NCBI RefSeq assembly: GCF_019969845.1
Contig: NZ_JAHXYR010000001.1
Span: forward strand, 62,001-126,000
Length of the DNA stretch: 64,000 nt
Direction: 5' to 3'
Source: Sphingobacterium sp. GVS05A
Lineage (GTDB): Bacteria > Bacteroidota > Bacteroidia > Sphingobacteriales > Sphingobacteriaceae
This document shows, one piece after another, positions 42,155 through 52,123 of this stretch. Both the position numbers and the translations under genes were made by a program. How positions within the stretch are numbered: position 1 is the stretch's first letter; each line of letters starts with the position of its first letter. A model generated the notes under the pieces. That model saw nothing but the letters and a program-made list of their open reading frames with translations. It made no database searches and was not told the origin of the DNA.

Positions 42155-43633
42155 ATGAAAAAGCAATTTCTATTTTTAATTTTATTGTTATTTGCACTTA
42201 AATCAACCGCTAAATCAACTGTAAGCGATCAGCAGAAGCAGGCGGTGGAATCGCTTTTAGCACAAGCAAAAGAATTTGCTAAAGCGGGAAAATTGTTGCC
42301 TTATATAGAGACTGCAATAAAAGCGCTTAATTTGGCCAACGAAGCGAATTATGATGAAGGGAAAGCAAAATCAGGCTCTTATATAGCTGAAGGTCTTGTA
42401 ACTGCAGGGCTATTTAAGGAAGGACTGAAACAGCTGGATCGTATTGAAACCACAGACTATTATAAGAATGAAATTTTCATGCAATCTCAGGCCTTACTCA
42501 TACGAGGGAGAGCCTATGGTGAGCTCAATCTGAATCAACAAGCCCTTCGAGTGCTCCGTCTGCAACAGGGGCTGATCAAAAAACTGACAGGCGAACAACA
42601 GGTAAAATCCTACCAGTTTAATTATGAACATTTATCAGTCGTTTTTCAGCGCATGGGGCAACTGGATTCTATGCAAAAATATACCGAACTCCAATTAGCG
42701 AACCTGAAGGTCTTTCAAGAGAAAGATGCGGCCATGCGTTATCAAATTGTTTATGAAAACCTGGGAAAGCTATATGTTGATAGAGGTGATTTCGCGAAGG
42801 CGCAGCAATACCTTGACAAATCACTGGAGCTCATGAAAAAATATAAAATTCCTGTCGTTCTGAATACCTATGGTACCTTGGGTCTTTTGGAGAAAAAGAG
42901 AGGGAATTTAAAAAAAGCTGCTGCTTTCTATGAGGAGAGCCTAGCAAGAAAGCGGGCAGCTGGTAGCAGAATTGGAATGAAAAATTCGTACCGGGCGCTG
43001 GCCGATTTTTACCGAACAACTGGCTTGGACAAAGCCAAAACTGACCACTATGAAATGGCTTTTAGCCGGCTCAATGATTCCCTGGAAAATGAAAATAGAG
43101 CGGTCGTCGATCAGGTGCTCAGCATGATTTTAAAATTGAAAGATCAGGAATCGGATACTAAGGTCTCAAAATCGGTTACTGTCTCTGTAATCATCCTGGC
43201 GGTACTTATTATTGCCATTGCGTTTTTTGTATGGCGCGTAAGGCACAACCGTAGGCTGTTGGGACAAAAGGAAGAGGAACTGCAGGAAACAGAAACCATT
43301 AATAGGGAGCTGACGGAGCAGATCGGCGAAAACAAATTCAATAATCTGATCGACCTGGCCAAAAGTAATAATCCGGAGTTCCTGACATTATTTGCTGAAC
43401 TCTATCCGCAGTTTATCCAAGCCTTGAAAGCCCTTGACCCCAATATCAGAACGACAGAGCTGGAGTTCTGTGCCATGGCTTTTCTTAATTTTTCGACAAA
43501 GAACATAGCGGAATATACCTTTGTCACTGTCCGGGCTGTACAGGTCCGCAAGAACAGGTTGCGCAAGAAGCTTGAAATTCCTTCGGACGCAGATTTTAAT
43601 ACTTGGATGCGTGGGTTGGCAGAGAAGGTATAA
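42155..43633 (+). CDS. TPR sensor-regulator with membrane helix and C-terminal HTH
   Basis: 492 aa. Signal peptide about 1-19, periplasmic tetratricopeptide repeats about 30-310 (one clear repeat reads AKAQQYLDKSLELMKKYKIP), one membrane helix at about 337-362 (VTVSVIILAVLIIAIAFFVW), a cytosolic coiled coil (EEELQETETINRELTEQ), and a C-terminal LuxR-like HTH (FSTKNIAEYTFVTVRAVQVR, then KKLEIPSDADFNTWM). The protein couples periplasmic protein-protein sensing to DNA binding without phosphorelay, a Bacteroidota design. The targets are unknown; nearby genes are degraded. It ends at a hairpin terminator. Confidence 0.8.
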   Translation: MKKQFLFLILLLFALKSTAKSTVSDQQKQAVESLLAQAKEFAKAGKLLPYIETAIKALNLANEANYDEGKAKSGSYIAEGLVTAGLFKEGLKQLDRIETTDYYKNEIFMQSQALLIRGRAYGELNLNQQALRVLRLQQGLIKKLTGEQQVKSYQFNYEHLSVVFQRMGQLDSMQKYTELQLANLKVFQEKDAAMRYQIVYENLGKLYVDRGDFAKAQQYLDKSLELMKKYKIPVVLNTYGTLGLLEKKRGNLKKAAAFYEESLARKRAAGSRIGMKNSYRALADFYRTTGLDKAKTDHYEMAFSRLNDSLENENRAVVDQVLSMILKLKDQESDTKVSKSVTVSVIILAVLIIAIAFFVWRVRHNRRLLGQKEEELQETETINRELTEQIGENKFNNLIDLAKSNNPEFLTLFAELYPQFIQALKALDPNIRTTELEFCAMAFLNFSTKNIAEYTFVTVRAVQVRKNRLRKKLEIPSDADFNTWMRGLAEKV

Positions 43634-43694
43634 TCAGGAAAGTGGTTATCATAGGGTAATTAAATGAAAAAACATTTGATATTTTTCATATGAA

Positions 43695-43731
43695 AATAAC
43701 GAGAAGGAGAAATTCACTTCTTCTCGTTATT
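43695..43731 (+). terminator. Terminator after TPR regulator gene
   Basis: AATAACGAGAAG (43695-43706) and CTTCTCGTTATT (43720-43731) form a perfect 12-bp stem with a 13-base loop. Confidence 0.8.
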
Positions 43732-43805
43732 AATAATCTTTTCTGCTAGAAGTCTTAATTTCTTGCAATTTCTAAAATTGAACCCATAAGGTGGCCATTT
43801 TTCTA

Positions 43806-44057
43806 TCATTGTAATGAAACCTGGAATTTACAATCGCCTGGTTGTACTTTAACTTCTGTAGCTTTAGTTCTCAATAACCCTACGTGATAGCCCGCTTCGC
43901 CTTCCGCTACGGGTTTTCCCTTCAGGATTTTAGTTTCAGATTTAATTTTAGGCGTATCATCTATTCTTGTTTCCGGGGTGAGGTTGTCATCTTTTTTGCA
44001 AGACTGTCCTAAAATAATCAGCGCTGATGCAATAACTAGAAGTCGATTTTTTCTCAT
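43806..44057 (-). CDS. Small lipoprotein, possibly truncated
   Basis: 83 aa with signal MRKNRLLVIASALIILGQ and lipobox GQSC, followed by KKDDNLTPETR. The rest is short and without known domain; a second Cys lies near the end (GDCKFQV). It may be complete or the relic of a longer surface protein. It is surrounded by pseudogenes. Confidence 0.5.
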   Translation of the reverse strand: MRKNRLLVIASALIILGQSCKKDDNLTPETRIDDTPKIKSETKILKGKPVAEGEAGYHVGLLRTKATEVKVQPGDCKFQVSLQ

Positions 44058-44240
44058 GTTTTTAATGATTAAATAATTTTATAATAGATGGATTTTAAGT
44101 TTGTTGTTACTGACTTTATTCTTTTTATTATAAGCTTGAAAAATATGAATCTTGTTGATCTATTCCGAAGAGCTCATTCTTTTACGATTTATTATAATAT
44201 ATGGCATTGATTTAATGTCTGATAGCCAAAGATAATAATT

Positions 44241-44648
44241 CTATTTTAAATTAACAATATTCTTTAGGAGAGAGTAGGCGCTCGGGTGAAAGGATTTTTC
44301 TTTATCCTTCAATTCGCTTATCTTGCCGGTGCCCCTATCGATGCTACTGATACCTTTATTATAAAATAAGGCCAGCATCTTACCCCGACCATTGTCGACG
44401 ATCTGGTTGGCAAAATCTTCCAAAAGCCCATTCGCTTTACTAAAATTCTTGCTTGCTATAATTGGTCCCTTTGTTTCCAATAGTGTATTTCGGTTGACAA
44501 CAAATATCCCACCCATGTAAGAGGCAATCCACAGATTATCCGCCTCATCCTCCAGAATATCGTACGCCCACTTTGCATTTCTCCTTCCACTGGCATCCAC
44601 GATCGTAAAGTTTCTGAATTGCTGGCTATGGACATCAAAAACATTCAC
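44241..44648 (-). pseudogene. Fragment of hybrid two-component sensor, propeller domain
   Basis: A 135-codon piece of the periplasmic beta-propeller (Reg_prop) region: NVFDVHSQQF, then ILEDEADNLWIASYMGGIFV and FANQIVDNGRGKML. Such repeats belong to 1300-1400-aa hybrid two-component systems that control polysaccharide utilisation loci. Kinase, receiver and HTH domains are absent, and an in-frame TGA precedes the first codon. It abuts a GH2 fragment on the opposite strand. Confidence 0.75.
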
Positions 44649-44649
44649 T

Positions 44650-45074
44650 CAGCCGTCAGAAGCAATCCAGTGGTGGCCTACGATGAAAATGGAAAAGCCA
44701 CAGATGAGAAGATTGTACGGACAGCTGGAAAACCGTACCAGATAAAAATGGAGACTGTGCGCGGCACTATTGCTGCAGATGGCCGCGCATTGGCTTATAT
44801 TCGTGTTAAGGCAGTGGATAAAGATGGAAATTTGTGCCCACATGCAGACGGGCTGGTACAGTTTGAGGTAAAAGGAGCCGGTACATTCAAGGCCTTGGCC
44901 AATGGCGATCCGACCAACCTCGAGGCTTTTCATAAGCCACAGATGCACTTGTTTAACGGACAGCTTACACTGATCGTGCAGGCTGCCGAAGAGGCGGGTA
45001 AGATCCAGGTACAGGCGCAAAGCAAAGGCCTAAAAAAAGATGTATTGCTTGTCAATGCCGTTGCCGCGCCTTAA
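44650..45074 (+). pseudogene. GH2 glycoside hydrolase gene, C-terminal fragment
   Basis: The frame encodes KIVRTAGKPYQIKM, GTIAADGRALAYIRVKAVDK, then GNLCPHADGLVQFEV and ANGDPTNLEAFHK, matching the C-terminal beta-sandwich domains of GH2 beta-galactosidase-type enzymes. The catalytic TIM barrel and N-terminal domains are missing and there is no start signal. The junction with the sensor fragment lies at about 44640-44660. Confidence 0.75.
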
Positions 45075-45148
45075 GGACTGGGTTTTAGCCTTGGTTAGGA
45101 TTAATGGGGTAAAGGCGAACGTCTACTTATGTAGCAATGACGGTAAAA

Positions 45149-45357
45149 CTATTCCGTGATCAAGTCAATTACTTTTTCAGGATCTAAGTCGTTGTTTAAC
45201 CAGATGTCTTCGATGGTCGCTGCACCTTTAATAGATATCCCATGGGTTCCAAATCTTGTGGACGCTGCAGAATAGTCGACCCCCAATACCTTGAATGCGT
45301 CATGAATAGGTGCTTTTATCACTTTGTTGATAATGGTGATGTCTATTAGCGGATTCA
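45149..45357 (-). pseudogene. Unassigned gene fragment
   Basis: An ORF of about 69 codons containing HDAFKVLGVDYSAAST, FGTHGISIKGAATIEDIW and ending DPEKVIDLITE. The ending looks like a real protein C-terminus, but no family was recognised and the start coincides with the end of an oxidoreductase fragment in another frame. Considered a relic because both neighbours are broken genes. Confidence 0.4.
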
Positions 45358-45435
45358 TTACTTCGACAACAATGAGTAAGGCCGATTGCAGTAGCTACCT
45401 TCATAGGGATGATTGAATACAATTGCTGTTCTCAT
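45358..45435 (-). pseudogene. NAD(P)H oxidoreductase gene, extreme 5' fragment
   Basis: The 25-codon frame begins MRTAIVFNHPYEGSYCN, the phosphate-binding start of flavodoxin-fold NAD(P)H dehydrogenases (MdaB/KefF type), then leaves the homologous frame and stops. The remaining about 160 residues are absent. It has an A-rich leader and may still be transcribed. Confidence 0.6.
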
Positions 45436-45475
45436 TTTGTACGGTTTTATTACTACTCAAAAATGAGAATAATTT

Positions 45476-46033
45476 TCACCGTTGCGCGATAACAAATGTT
45501 AAGAAAGTAATAAGCGTCGCCATGGCGCGATTATTCAATTTGTATAAGCTTTTCACTGAGATATTGGTCAGCACGCTGATCTCTTCATAGCTCAGTTCTT
45601 CAAAATATCGAAGAAAAATAACTTCTTTCTGTTTGCCGGTTAATTGTTCAAGTGCCTGAATCAGTTTAAGTGCATTGCCTCGTTGTTCCTCGGTAGCGAT
45701 GTAGCTGGACTCCACATCGTAAGTCAGCTGGAAATCATCATTTTCGCCAAATGAGGTCAGCCTCCCGTTACGTAATTACGTGTTTAATAAGCTGTTCTTA
45801 AGTGCAACCAGTAGATAATGCTTCGGATTGGATATGACTTTTAATTTATTGCGATTTTCCCAAAATTTGATAAATACTTCCTGGATAGCATCTCTGACAT
45901 AATCTTCATCTTTTACACGTCGCATACCATATTCGTACAAGCTGGGCAATAGGGCACGATAGATCTGCTCGAAGGCCTTTTTATCGCCCTCAATAAAATC
46001 ATTCCAACACAGATCTATGATCGTATTACTCAT
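45476..46033 (-). pseudogene. ECF sigma-70 factor gene with internal stop
   Basis: Region 2 is encoded from the ATG at 46033 (MSNTIIDLCWNDFIEGDKKA, DAIQEVFIKFWENRNKL) to LLVALKNSLLNT, where an in-frame TAA at 45776-45778 interrupts it. The same frame continues through LRNGRLTSFGENDDF to region 4 (KQKEVIFLRYFEELSYEEIS, ISVKSLYKLNNRAM). No frameshift is needed, so a single nonsense mutation broke a gene of about 185 codons. Confidence 0.85.
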
Positions 46034-46489
46034 TTCAGCGTTTGCGTCAGTTAATGAAATAGATTATCGCTTTTCAAAAACAGTAAAGATTTAATAACAT
46101 TAACACAAGCCTGCGTTTAAATAGCACACTATCGTCAGTAGATTGTCAATTCCACTAAAAACTTGGTTTCAAAAGGCTTGTTTGGCTACGAAATTATGAA
46201 TTTGACAAGATTTATAGATAGCTTTTAAAGTTTTTTAAAAAAAATAAAACTATTTTGATCCTGATCGTGTTCGTTAATAGGATATGTATAAAGAATAATA
46301 AGGTATACGTAGGATTAAAGGATAGTTTTTTTTAAGGTCGGAACAGCAATTGATCCGGCCTTTTTTGTGCTAATATCCTGACATTGCGGAACCGATTGAA
46401 TGGGACGATTTAAGATCGGGGCAGGGGCTTTGCGCTTTGATTTGTTATTGTTAACTTTAGGCCAAAGAACCTCAACTTGATAAATCTGC
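46034..46489. other. Gene-free stretch before the sigma/FecR/Sus operon
   Basis: No supported gene, hairpin or repeat was recognised in 46034-46489. The 123-codon ORF on the minus strand here is an antisense shadow. The promoter of the downstream ECF sigma gene must lie in this segment. Confidence 0.4.
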
Positions 46490-47101
46490 TTGAAAAACAC
46501 CCCTAATACAACGGAATCGGAGATACTGCTTCGCCTGAAAGCAGGGGATGAACTGGCATTGCAAGAGCTGATGAGCAGATACAAGGGTCCTCTGGCTGTG
46601 TCGATGTCGCGTTTGATCAAATCTCGGGAAGATATCGAAGAGCTGCTGCAGGAACTGTTTTTGCGGGTCTGGAGAAATAGGGACAACCTGGATACCGAAC
46701 GCTACCGAGGTTACCTGTATAAGATCGCTGAAAATCTGGTCTATGACCGGTTACGTAAAGCCACACGTGAAAAAAGGCTGTCTGTTGATTATTTTACGCA
46801 TATTATTGAAGCTTATTCCCATATCGAAGAGGGGATCTTTGGCAAGGAGATGCTCGAAGTGCTACAGCGCGGCATCCAGCAATTGCCTGAACAGCGCCGA
46901 AAAGTCTTTGAGCTTTGCAAAATAGAGGGCAAGAGCTATGAAGAGGTTAGCCAGCTTTTGTCCATTTCAGTCTCAACTGTAAATTCACATATCACCAATG
47001 CAAATGCTTCTATAAAGGCTTATTTTAAGCAGCATCCAGAATTAGCTTCGATGGTATTGACTGTATTTTTCTTTGCGAATATCGCCCCGGATATATTCTA
47101 A
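46490..47101 (+). CDS. ECF sigma-70 factor of Sus operon 2
   Basis: 203 aa. Region 2 (LALQELMSRYKGPLAVSMSR, ELLQELFLRVWRNRDNL) and region 4 (IQQLPEQRRKVFELCKIEGK, YEEVSQLLSISVSTVNSHI) are intact, with a hydrophobic C-terminal extension (ASMVLTVFFFANIAPDIF) that is common in FecI-like sigma factors of this phylum. The start is TTG at 46490; a stop lies three codons before it and no ATG fits. It should direct polymerase to the adjacent SusC/SusD genes when released by the FecR-like protein encoded next. Confidence 0.9.
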   Translation: MKNTPNTTESEILLRLKAGDELALQELMSRYKGPLAVSMSRLIKSREDIEELLQELFLRVWRNRDNLDTERYRGYLYKIAENLVYDRLRKATREKRLSVDYFTHIIEAYSHIEEGIFGKEMLEVLQRGIQQLPEQRRKVFELCKIEGKSYEEVSQLLSISVSTVNSHITNANASIKAYFKQHPELASMVLTVFFFANIAPDIF

Positions 47102-47244
47102 ATTTCCTTATTTTAATTTTCTTTGCGGACAGCCTCGGCGGCGACGAACTAAGTCCTGATACCACATCTTAATTTTTTTTGCATTTTTTTTCAGATCGCT
47201 TCATTGGTTTGTTCATTCTGTTCGTATTACTAATAAAAAGAGCT

Positions 47245-48426
47245 ATGCAAACTTCCCGTTTTTCCGAATTGTTCGAAGGCTATCTGGCAGATAAATTGAC
47301 TCCAAAGGAAATGCTGGAGCTGGAGGGATTGATAGCGGACGAAAATAACGTTGCGCAGCTGCGCCAGCTGATCGGGGAGGAATTCAAAAATGAGCCTACT
47401 GCAGTACAGCAGCTTGATACTGACGATAACTGGTTGCATGGACTGGAACAAAAGGTCTTACAGACGATTCAAAAGCCCGAGCCAGCAAAAATAATAAGCT
47501 TTCACAACAAGTGGGTGCGGCTTGTCGGCACGATTGTCCTGCTGGTGGGACTGGGACTCACCGTGCGCTATCTGGTCGATAACGATACCGGGGCACCAAA
47601 ACAGGCTACTGTTTTACCGGGTGGAAATAAAGCAACCATCAGACTGGACGATGGTACACAAGTGAGCCTGAGCGAAAGTCAGTCTGAAATTGTACTGGGC
47701 AAGCAACTGGCTTATGCAGATGGATCATTGGTCCAGGGGATAGCTGCTGAGAATGTGAGCGGACGAAATATGATCATTGATGTCCCGAAAGGAGGTACGT
47801 ATAAAATTGCGCTTCCTGATGGGTCAAAAGTCTGGCTCAATGCGGATTCACGTCTGCGGTATATTGTTGATCGGGCTGACGAAGCGCGCAACTTGGAGCT
47901 AGAGGGGGAGGCTTATTTTGAAGTTGCGCACCGATATAGGTCAAAGGGTAAGGACAAAATACTGCAGCCTTTTGTGGTACGTACCCCGGGCCAGACCATC
48001 AAGGTGCTGGGTACCTCGTTTAACGTCACGGCTTATAGCGGTGAGCCAGATCGGACTACCTTGATCGAAGGAAAGGTGGAGCTGTCGCTGCCGGATGGGG
48101 CAAACAGACAATACCTAAAACCGAATCAGCAAGCCCTCATCCAGGGAAGAACGATCACGATCGCAGATGTCGAAAGCTCAGGTTTTATCTCCTGGAAAGA
48201 GGGTACATTCAATTTTTCGGATGAATCTCTTGATATCATACTAAACCAGGTGGCGCGCTGGTATGATATTGATGTTGACTTTACCGACCCCAGCTTAAAG
48301 AAATTGAAATTTGAAGGTATAGTACCCCGCTATGAGAAGCTGGAATCATTGCTGAAAATCTTGGAAAAGACCAGCGATGTCAGATTTGAGCTCAAAGGCA
48401 GACTGCTGCATGTCAAGAAAAAATAA
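47245..48426 (+). CDS. FecR-type anti-sigma factor of Sus operon 2
   Basis: The ATG at 47245 gives 393 aa; the longer frame from 47179 adds unrelated residues. N-terminal cytosolic sigma-binding region 1-80 (FSELFEGYLADKLTPKEM), membrane helix about 86-108 (WVRLVGTIVLLVGLGLTVRY), FecR beta-domain (VPKGGTYKIALPDGSKVWLN, LEGEAYFEVAH, IKVLGTSFNVTAY) and C-terminal DUF4974 domain (FNFSDESLDIILNQVARWYD). It senses the STN domain of the SusC protein encoded next and controls the sigma factor encoded upstream. Confidence 0.95.
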   Translation: MQTSRFSELFEGYLADKLTPKEMLELEGLIADENNVAQLRQLIGEEFKNEPTAVQQLDTDDNWLHGLEQKVLQTIQKPEPAKIISFHNKWVRLVGTIVLLVGLGLTVRYLVDNDTGAPKQATVLPGGNKATIRLDDGTQVSLSESQSEIVLGKQLAYADGSLVQGIAAENVSGRNMIIDVPKGGTYKIALPDGSKVWLNADSRLRYIVDRADEARNLELEGEAYFEVAHRYRSKGKDKILQPFVVRTPGQTIKVLGTSFNVTAYSGEPDRTTLIEGKVELSLPDGANRQYLKPNQQALIQGRTITIADVESSGFISWKEGTFNFSDESLDIILNQVARWYDIDVDFTDPSLKKLKFEGIVPRYEKLESLLKILEKTSDVRFELKGRLLHVKKK

Positions 48427-48528
48427 AAGATAATAAAATACAAACGATAATAAGAAACCTGAAAACCAGATTGCCTATGAAATAAAACGACGAAAGAAAA
48501 TGAAAGAGAGCGAACCGGGCAATAATCA

Positions 48529-48547
48529 GGGGCGTTTGCGGCGCCCC
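48529..48547 (+). other. GC-rich hairpin between FecR and SusC genes
   Basis: GGGGCG (48529-48534) pairs with CGCCCC (48542-48547), 7-base loop, in the 190-bp leader of the SusC gene. It may stabilise the highly expressed SusC/SusD message or attenuate read-through. Confidence 0.45.
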
Positions 48548-48618
48548 CGATCAATACTGTCAGTCGTGATCAAAACTATCTTGAACAACACATTTTAATA
48601 CCTAACTAACCAACACAA

Positions 48619-51600
48619 ATGTATAAAATAAACAAGAAAGATGTACATTGGTTTCCTAACCTGACCAAAACGTGTATTATGAAAATATCAATTACCGCTA
48701 TTATTTGCAGTGTGTTTTTTGTGCACATAAGCGCCAAGACGGCCGCGCAGATGGTGACGCTCAGGCACACAAAAATGACACTCAAGGAAGCCTTTAGGGA
48801 GGTCAATAAACAGACCGGCTACCACTACATCTGGTCCGCACAGCAAGTGGAGAGCAACAGAAGCATAACCGTCAATATTAAGAATCAGCCACTCCAGGAG
48901 GCCATCCAGTCTATCATACGGGGGTTGCCACTGACCTATGAGCTTGAGGGCAAGCTGATCATTATAAAGGAACAGCCGACCTCTGTCGAAAGAAAACCAA
49001 TCGTTGTGCAGGATGAAATGAGCGTTCGTGGACGGGTGACTGATTCACTCAATAATGGTCTTTTGGGCGTGACCGTTAAAGTGCTTTCGGCAGATCTGAA
49101 AATAGTGAAATACGCCAGCAGTAACGGCAGCGGAGATATTTATATCGAGCACGTGCCCAAACAAAGCTATCTGGAGTTTTCATTGCTGGGCTATCTGCCA
49201 CAGCGGATAAAAGCAACTGAAAATCTGGGGACGATCCGCTTGCTGCAGCAGAGCCAGTACCTGGAAGAGCTGGTGGTGGTGGGCTATATGAATAAGAAAG
49301 CCTCTGAAGTGACAGGTGCCGTGCAGCAGGTCAGCGGGGATGTCCTGCGCAGCAGTGTCACCTCATCCAATGTCTTGTCCATGTTAAAGGGGAAAACCAC
49401 GGGCTTGTATATCACGGAGACCTCTGGCGAGTCCGGCGCAAAAGGCCAGGTGGTCGAGCGGGGGCAGTCCTCCATGACGACACCTACCAACAACTATTTG
49501 GGACCACTGATTGTGGTCGACGGGATAATCACCAATTACCAGGCTGTGCAGGATGCTGTTAACCCAGCCGATGTGGAAAATATTTCGATACTGAAAGACG
49601 CTTCTTCGACAGCCATATATGGTTCGCGGGCAGCACAGGGTGTGATTGTCATTACAACCAAGCGGGGACTGTCGGGCAAGAGTGCTGTCGACGCGCATAT
49701 ACAATATGGAATTATCCAGCCAAAACGCGATTTGCGCTTTATGAATACAACCGAGCTCATCGGTTTTATGGATCAGCAGATGCGCCGCTATTGGGAGCAG
49801 ACAGAATCTATCCGTAAGACTTTTCCTGATGTAAATGATTTTATCAGAGAACGCCGTGTGTATACCGATGCAGACCGTTCCCGTAATTTTAACTGGGAAG
49901 ACGCTATTTATAGCAACGGCAACCTCCGGAATACCGAAGTCAGTGTCCGAAACGGTACTGAAAAGACGAAATTCTATGCCGGAATAGGTTGGTTTAAAGA
50001 GAATGGGGCGTTATATGACAATTCTTTTGACCGTAAGAGCTTACGGGTTAATATTGATCATGCTGTATCGCGCAAATTTCACGCAAGTATAAACCTCAGC
50101 ACCATCGTGGACAGAACATCAAAACGCAACGGCGTTCCCGAACTGTATATGATTCAGCCTTTTATGTCGCCCTATGATGACCAGGGCAATTTGCTGGATA
50201 GTTTGCTGGTTAGGCAGTCGAGCAACTATGGGCCGGTCACAACAAGCTGGATGCAAAATTTCCTTGCCGAAACGGATTATGACAACACACGCTTGACGAA
50301 TGTGCAAAATCACCTGGGTAGTTTGCGCTTGCGCTATGATATTTTGCCGGAACTGAGTATCCAGAGTACCAATTCAATCAATTATATGGGCACGAATATC
50401 AACTCCTATTTTGATCCAAGATCATTTTCGGGGAGATATGGCGGCTTCCCTTATTTATTCCGGCCAGGGATGACCGTACCCAATGGAAGCCTGGATCTGG
50501 ACGATACAAAAATGGTCGACTATCTGACATCCAATACCTTGAATTACCGGAAAAATTTTGAGCAGCACAATCTATCCGTATTGATGGGGCAGGAGTGGGG
50601 CAAACGCACAACAGAGCTGTCTACGGTCAATATGAACGATCTGCTTGCTGGCGAAAGAAATATGGGGGCGGCAAAAAGGTTTGGTAGTGCGGTAGACCTA
50701 GCATATTCGCGGCCCTATTCACCCGTCGGAGCTTATCGGGAAAGAGCAACATTTTCGGTTTTCGGACAGGCCGATTATAGCTATAGGCAAAAATATCTGG
50801 CCTCAGCGTCGGTCCGCACAGATGCAACGACCAATTTCGGACGGGACAAAAGGTATGGTACTTTCTATTCCTTGAGTGCAGGCTGGATGCTGTCTTCGGA
50901 AGATTTTCTAAAAGATGTCAAAGCAATAAATTCGCTCAAATTGCGTGCTTCGTATGGAACGTCAGGGCGCGATCTTGGGGATGGTTATTTGAATACAACC
51001 TTCTATGCGACAGGAAATGGTAGCACCCTGTTTCGTTATGAGCAGGAAGGAAATACCGGTGTCCGCATTTCGCAGCTTGCAAATCCCATCATCTCTTGGG
51101 AGACGCTATACAATACCAATATTGGGGTAGATGCACTATTATTTGGCCGTTTGGGTATCACCTTCGATATGTATCATAAGCGAAGTGATGGACTGCTACA
51201 GAATGTGCAATTGCCTTCTGCCCAAGGTTCTCTGGCGCAATACCAGAATGTAGGGCAGATTGTCAATAAAGGTCTAGAACTGATTCTAAATGCACATCTG
51301 ATCAAATCAAAGGATTTTAACTGGCATAGTAGCCTTAATTTTAGCATCAATCAAAATAAAATCACGAAACTGTATCAAGATTCGCTGCTGGATGGTTATT
51401 CGCTCGCTTACTACCGGAAGATCGGTGACGATATTAACGTGATCAAGGCTGTAGAATATGCCGGTATCAATCCGGATAATGGCAATATGCAGCATTACAA
51501 CTTTGTCAATGGTGAAAAAGCGATTGTAGAAGGAATTGGAGCCACGAGCGACTTGCGCAACTGGCAGCCAGTTGGCTCAGCTACACCAAAGTTTTTTGGC

Positions 51601-52113
51601 GGATTTACCAACACTTTTCAATATAAAGCATTTACTCTAAGCGCAGAATGGTGGTTTCAGTATGGCAATTATCTGATGATGAGTATTGTCAATAATTTCC
51701 AGAGTCCGATATTGCCAAGACAGGGCCGCAATAATATCGCGTTCGGCGAAAACCAGCATGTCTGGAAAGGACCTGGCGATACAAAGGCAAACTATCCGGA
51801 TATATTCAGCACGGATCCCAACGCCTGGTCTACACTGAACTACCGCTCGTCAAGAATATGGGGAAATGGCAGTCACGCCAGGTTGCGCAATGTACGATTG
51901 GCTTACGCATTGCCCCAGAATATCCTAAAAAGTATAAAAATGACAAATGCGACTGTCTACCTCAGCGGAGACAATCTGCTTGTCATTAAAGACAGCGGTT
52001 TTGTCGGGGCGGATCCGGAGGGCGCCGCACTCGGTGGAAATTCTTTTGGTGGCGTAGGCGCAGGTTTTGCAAATCCACGACGTTTTTTACTGGGGGTTCA
52101 AGTTACGTTTTAA
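48619..52113 (+). CDS. SusC-type TonB-dependent transducer with STN domain
   Basis: 1164 aa. Signal peptide 1-44 (long n-region; M21 at 48679 is an alternative start), STN signalling domain 45-115 (MTLKEAFREVNKQTGYHYIW, LTYELEGKLIIIKEQ), carboxypeptidase-regulatory-like domain 134-205, plug about 215-330 (PADVENISILKDASSTAIYG), and barrel ending GVQVTF. The STN domain and upstream sigma/FecR genes show that ligand binding induces the operon. With the SusD protein encoded 10 bp downstream it imports an unknown nutrient through the outer membrane. Confidence 0.95.
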   Translation: MYKINKKDVHWFPNLTKTCIMKISITAIICSVFFVHISAKTAAQMVTLRHTKMTLKEAFREVNKQTGYHYIWSAQQVESNRSITVNIKNQPLQEAIQSIIRGLPLTYELEGKLIIIKEQPTSVERKPIVVQDEMSVRGRVTDSLNNGLLGVTVKVLSADLKIVKYASSNGSGDIYIEHVPKQSYLEFSLLGYLPQRIKATENLGTIRLLQQSQYLEELVVVGYMNKKASEVTGAVQQVSGDVLRSSVTSSNVLSMLKGKTTGLYITETSGESGAKGQVVERGQSSMTTPTNNYLGPLIVVDGIITNYQAVQDAVNPADVENISILKDASSTAIYGSRAAQGVIVITTKRGLSGKSAVDAHIQYGIIQPKRDLRFMNTTELIGFMDQQMRRYWEQTESIRKTFPDVNDFIRERRVYTDADRSRNFNWEDAIYSNGNLRNTEVSVRNGTEKTKFYAGIGWFKENGALYDNSFDRKSLRVNIDHAVSRKFHASINLSTIVDRTSKRNGVPELYMIQPFMSPYDDQGNLLDSLLVRQSSNYGPVTTSWMQNFLAETDYDNTRLTNVQNHLGSLRLRYDILPELSIQSTNSINYMGTNINSYFDPRSFSGRYGGFPYLFRPGMTVPNGSLDLDDTKMVDYLTSNTLNYRKNFEQHNLSVLMGQEWGKRTTELSTVNMNDLLAGERNMGAAKRFGSAVDLAYSRPYSPVGAYRERATFSVFGQADYSYRQKYLASASVRTDATTNFGRDKRYGTFYSLSAGWMLSSEDFLKDVKAINSLKLRASYGTSGRDLGDGYLNTTFYATGNGSTLFRYEQEGNTGVRISQLANPIISWETLYNTNIGVDALLFGRLGITFDMYHKRSDGLLQNVQLPSAQGSLAQYQNVGQIVNKGLELILNAHLIKSKDFNWHSSLNFSINQNKITKLYQDSLLDGYSLAYYRKIGDDINVIKAVEYAGINPDNGNMQHYNFVNGEKAIVEGIGATSDLRNWQPVGSATPKFFGGFTNTFQYKAFTLSAEWWFQYGNYLMMSIVNNFQSPILPRQGRNNIAFGENQHVWKGPGDTKANYPDIFSTDPNAWSTLNYRSSRIWGNGSHARLRNVRLAYALPQNILKSIKMTNATVYLSGDNLLVIKDSGFVGADPEGAALGGNSFGGVGAGFANPRRFLLGVQVTF

Positions 52114-52123
52114 TTATTTACAG

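Noticed and set aside
46315..46686. 123-codon minus-strand ORF over the start of the ECF sigma gene
   Set aside because: It is antisense to region 2 of a clear sigma factor and serine-rich by virtue of the complement; not supported.
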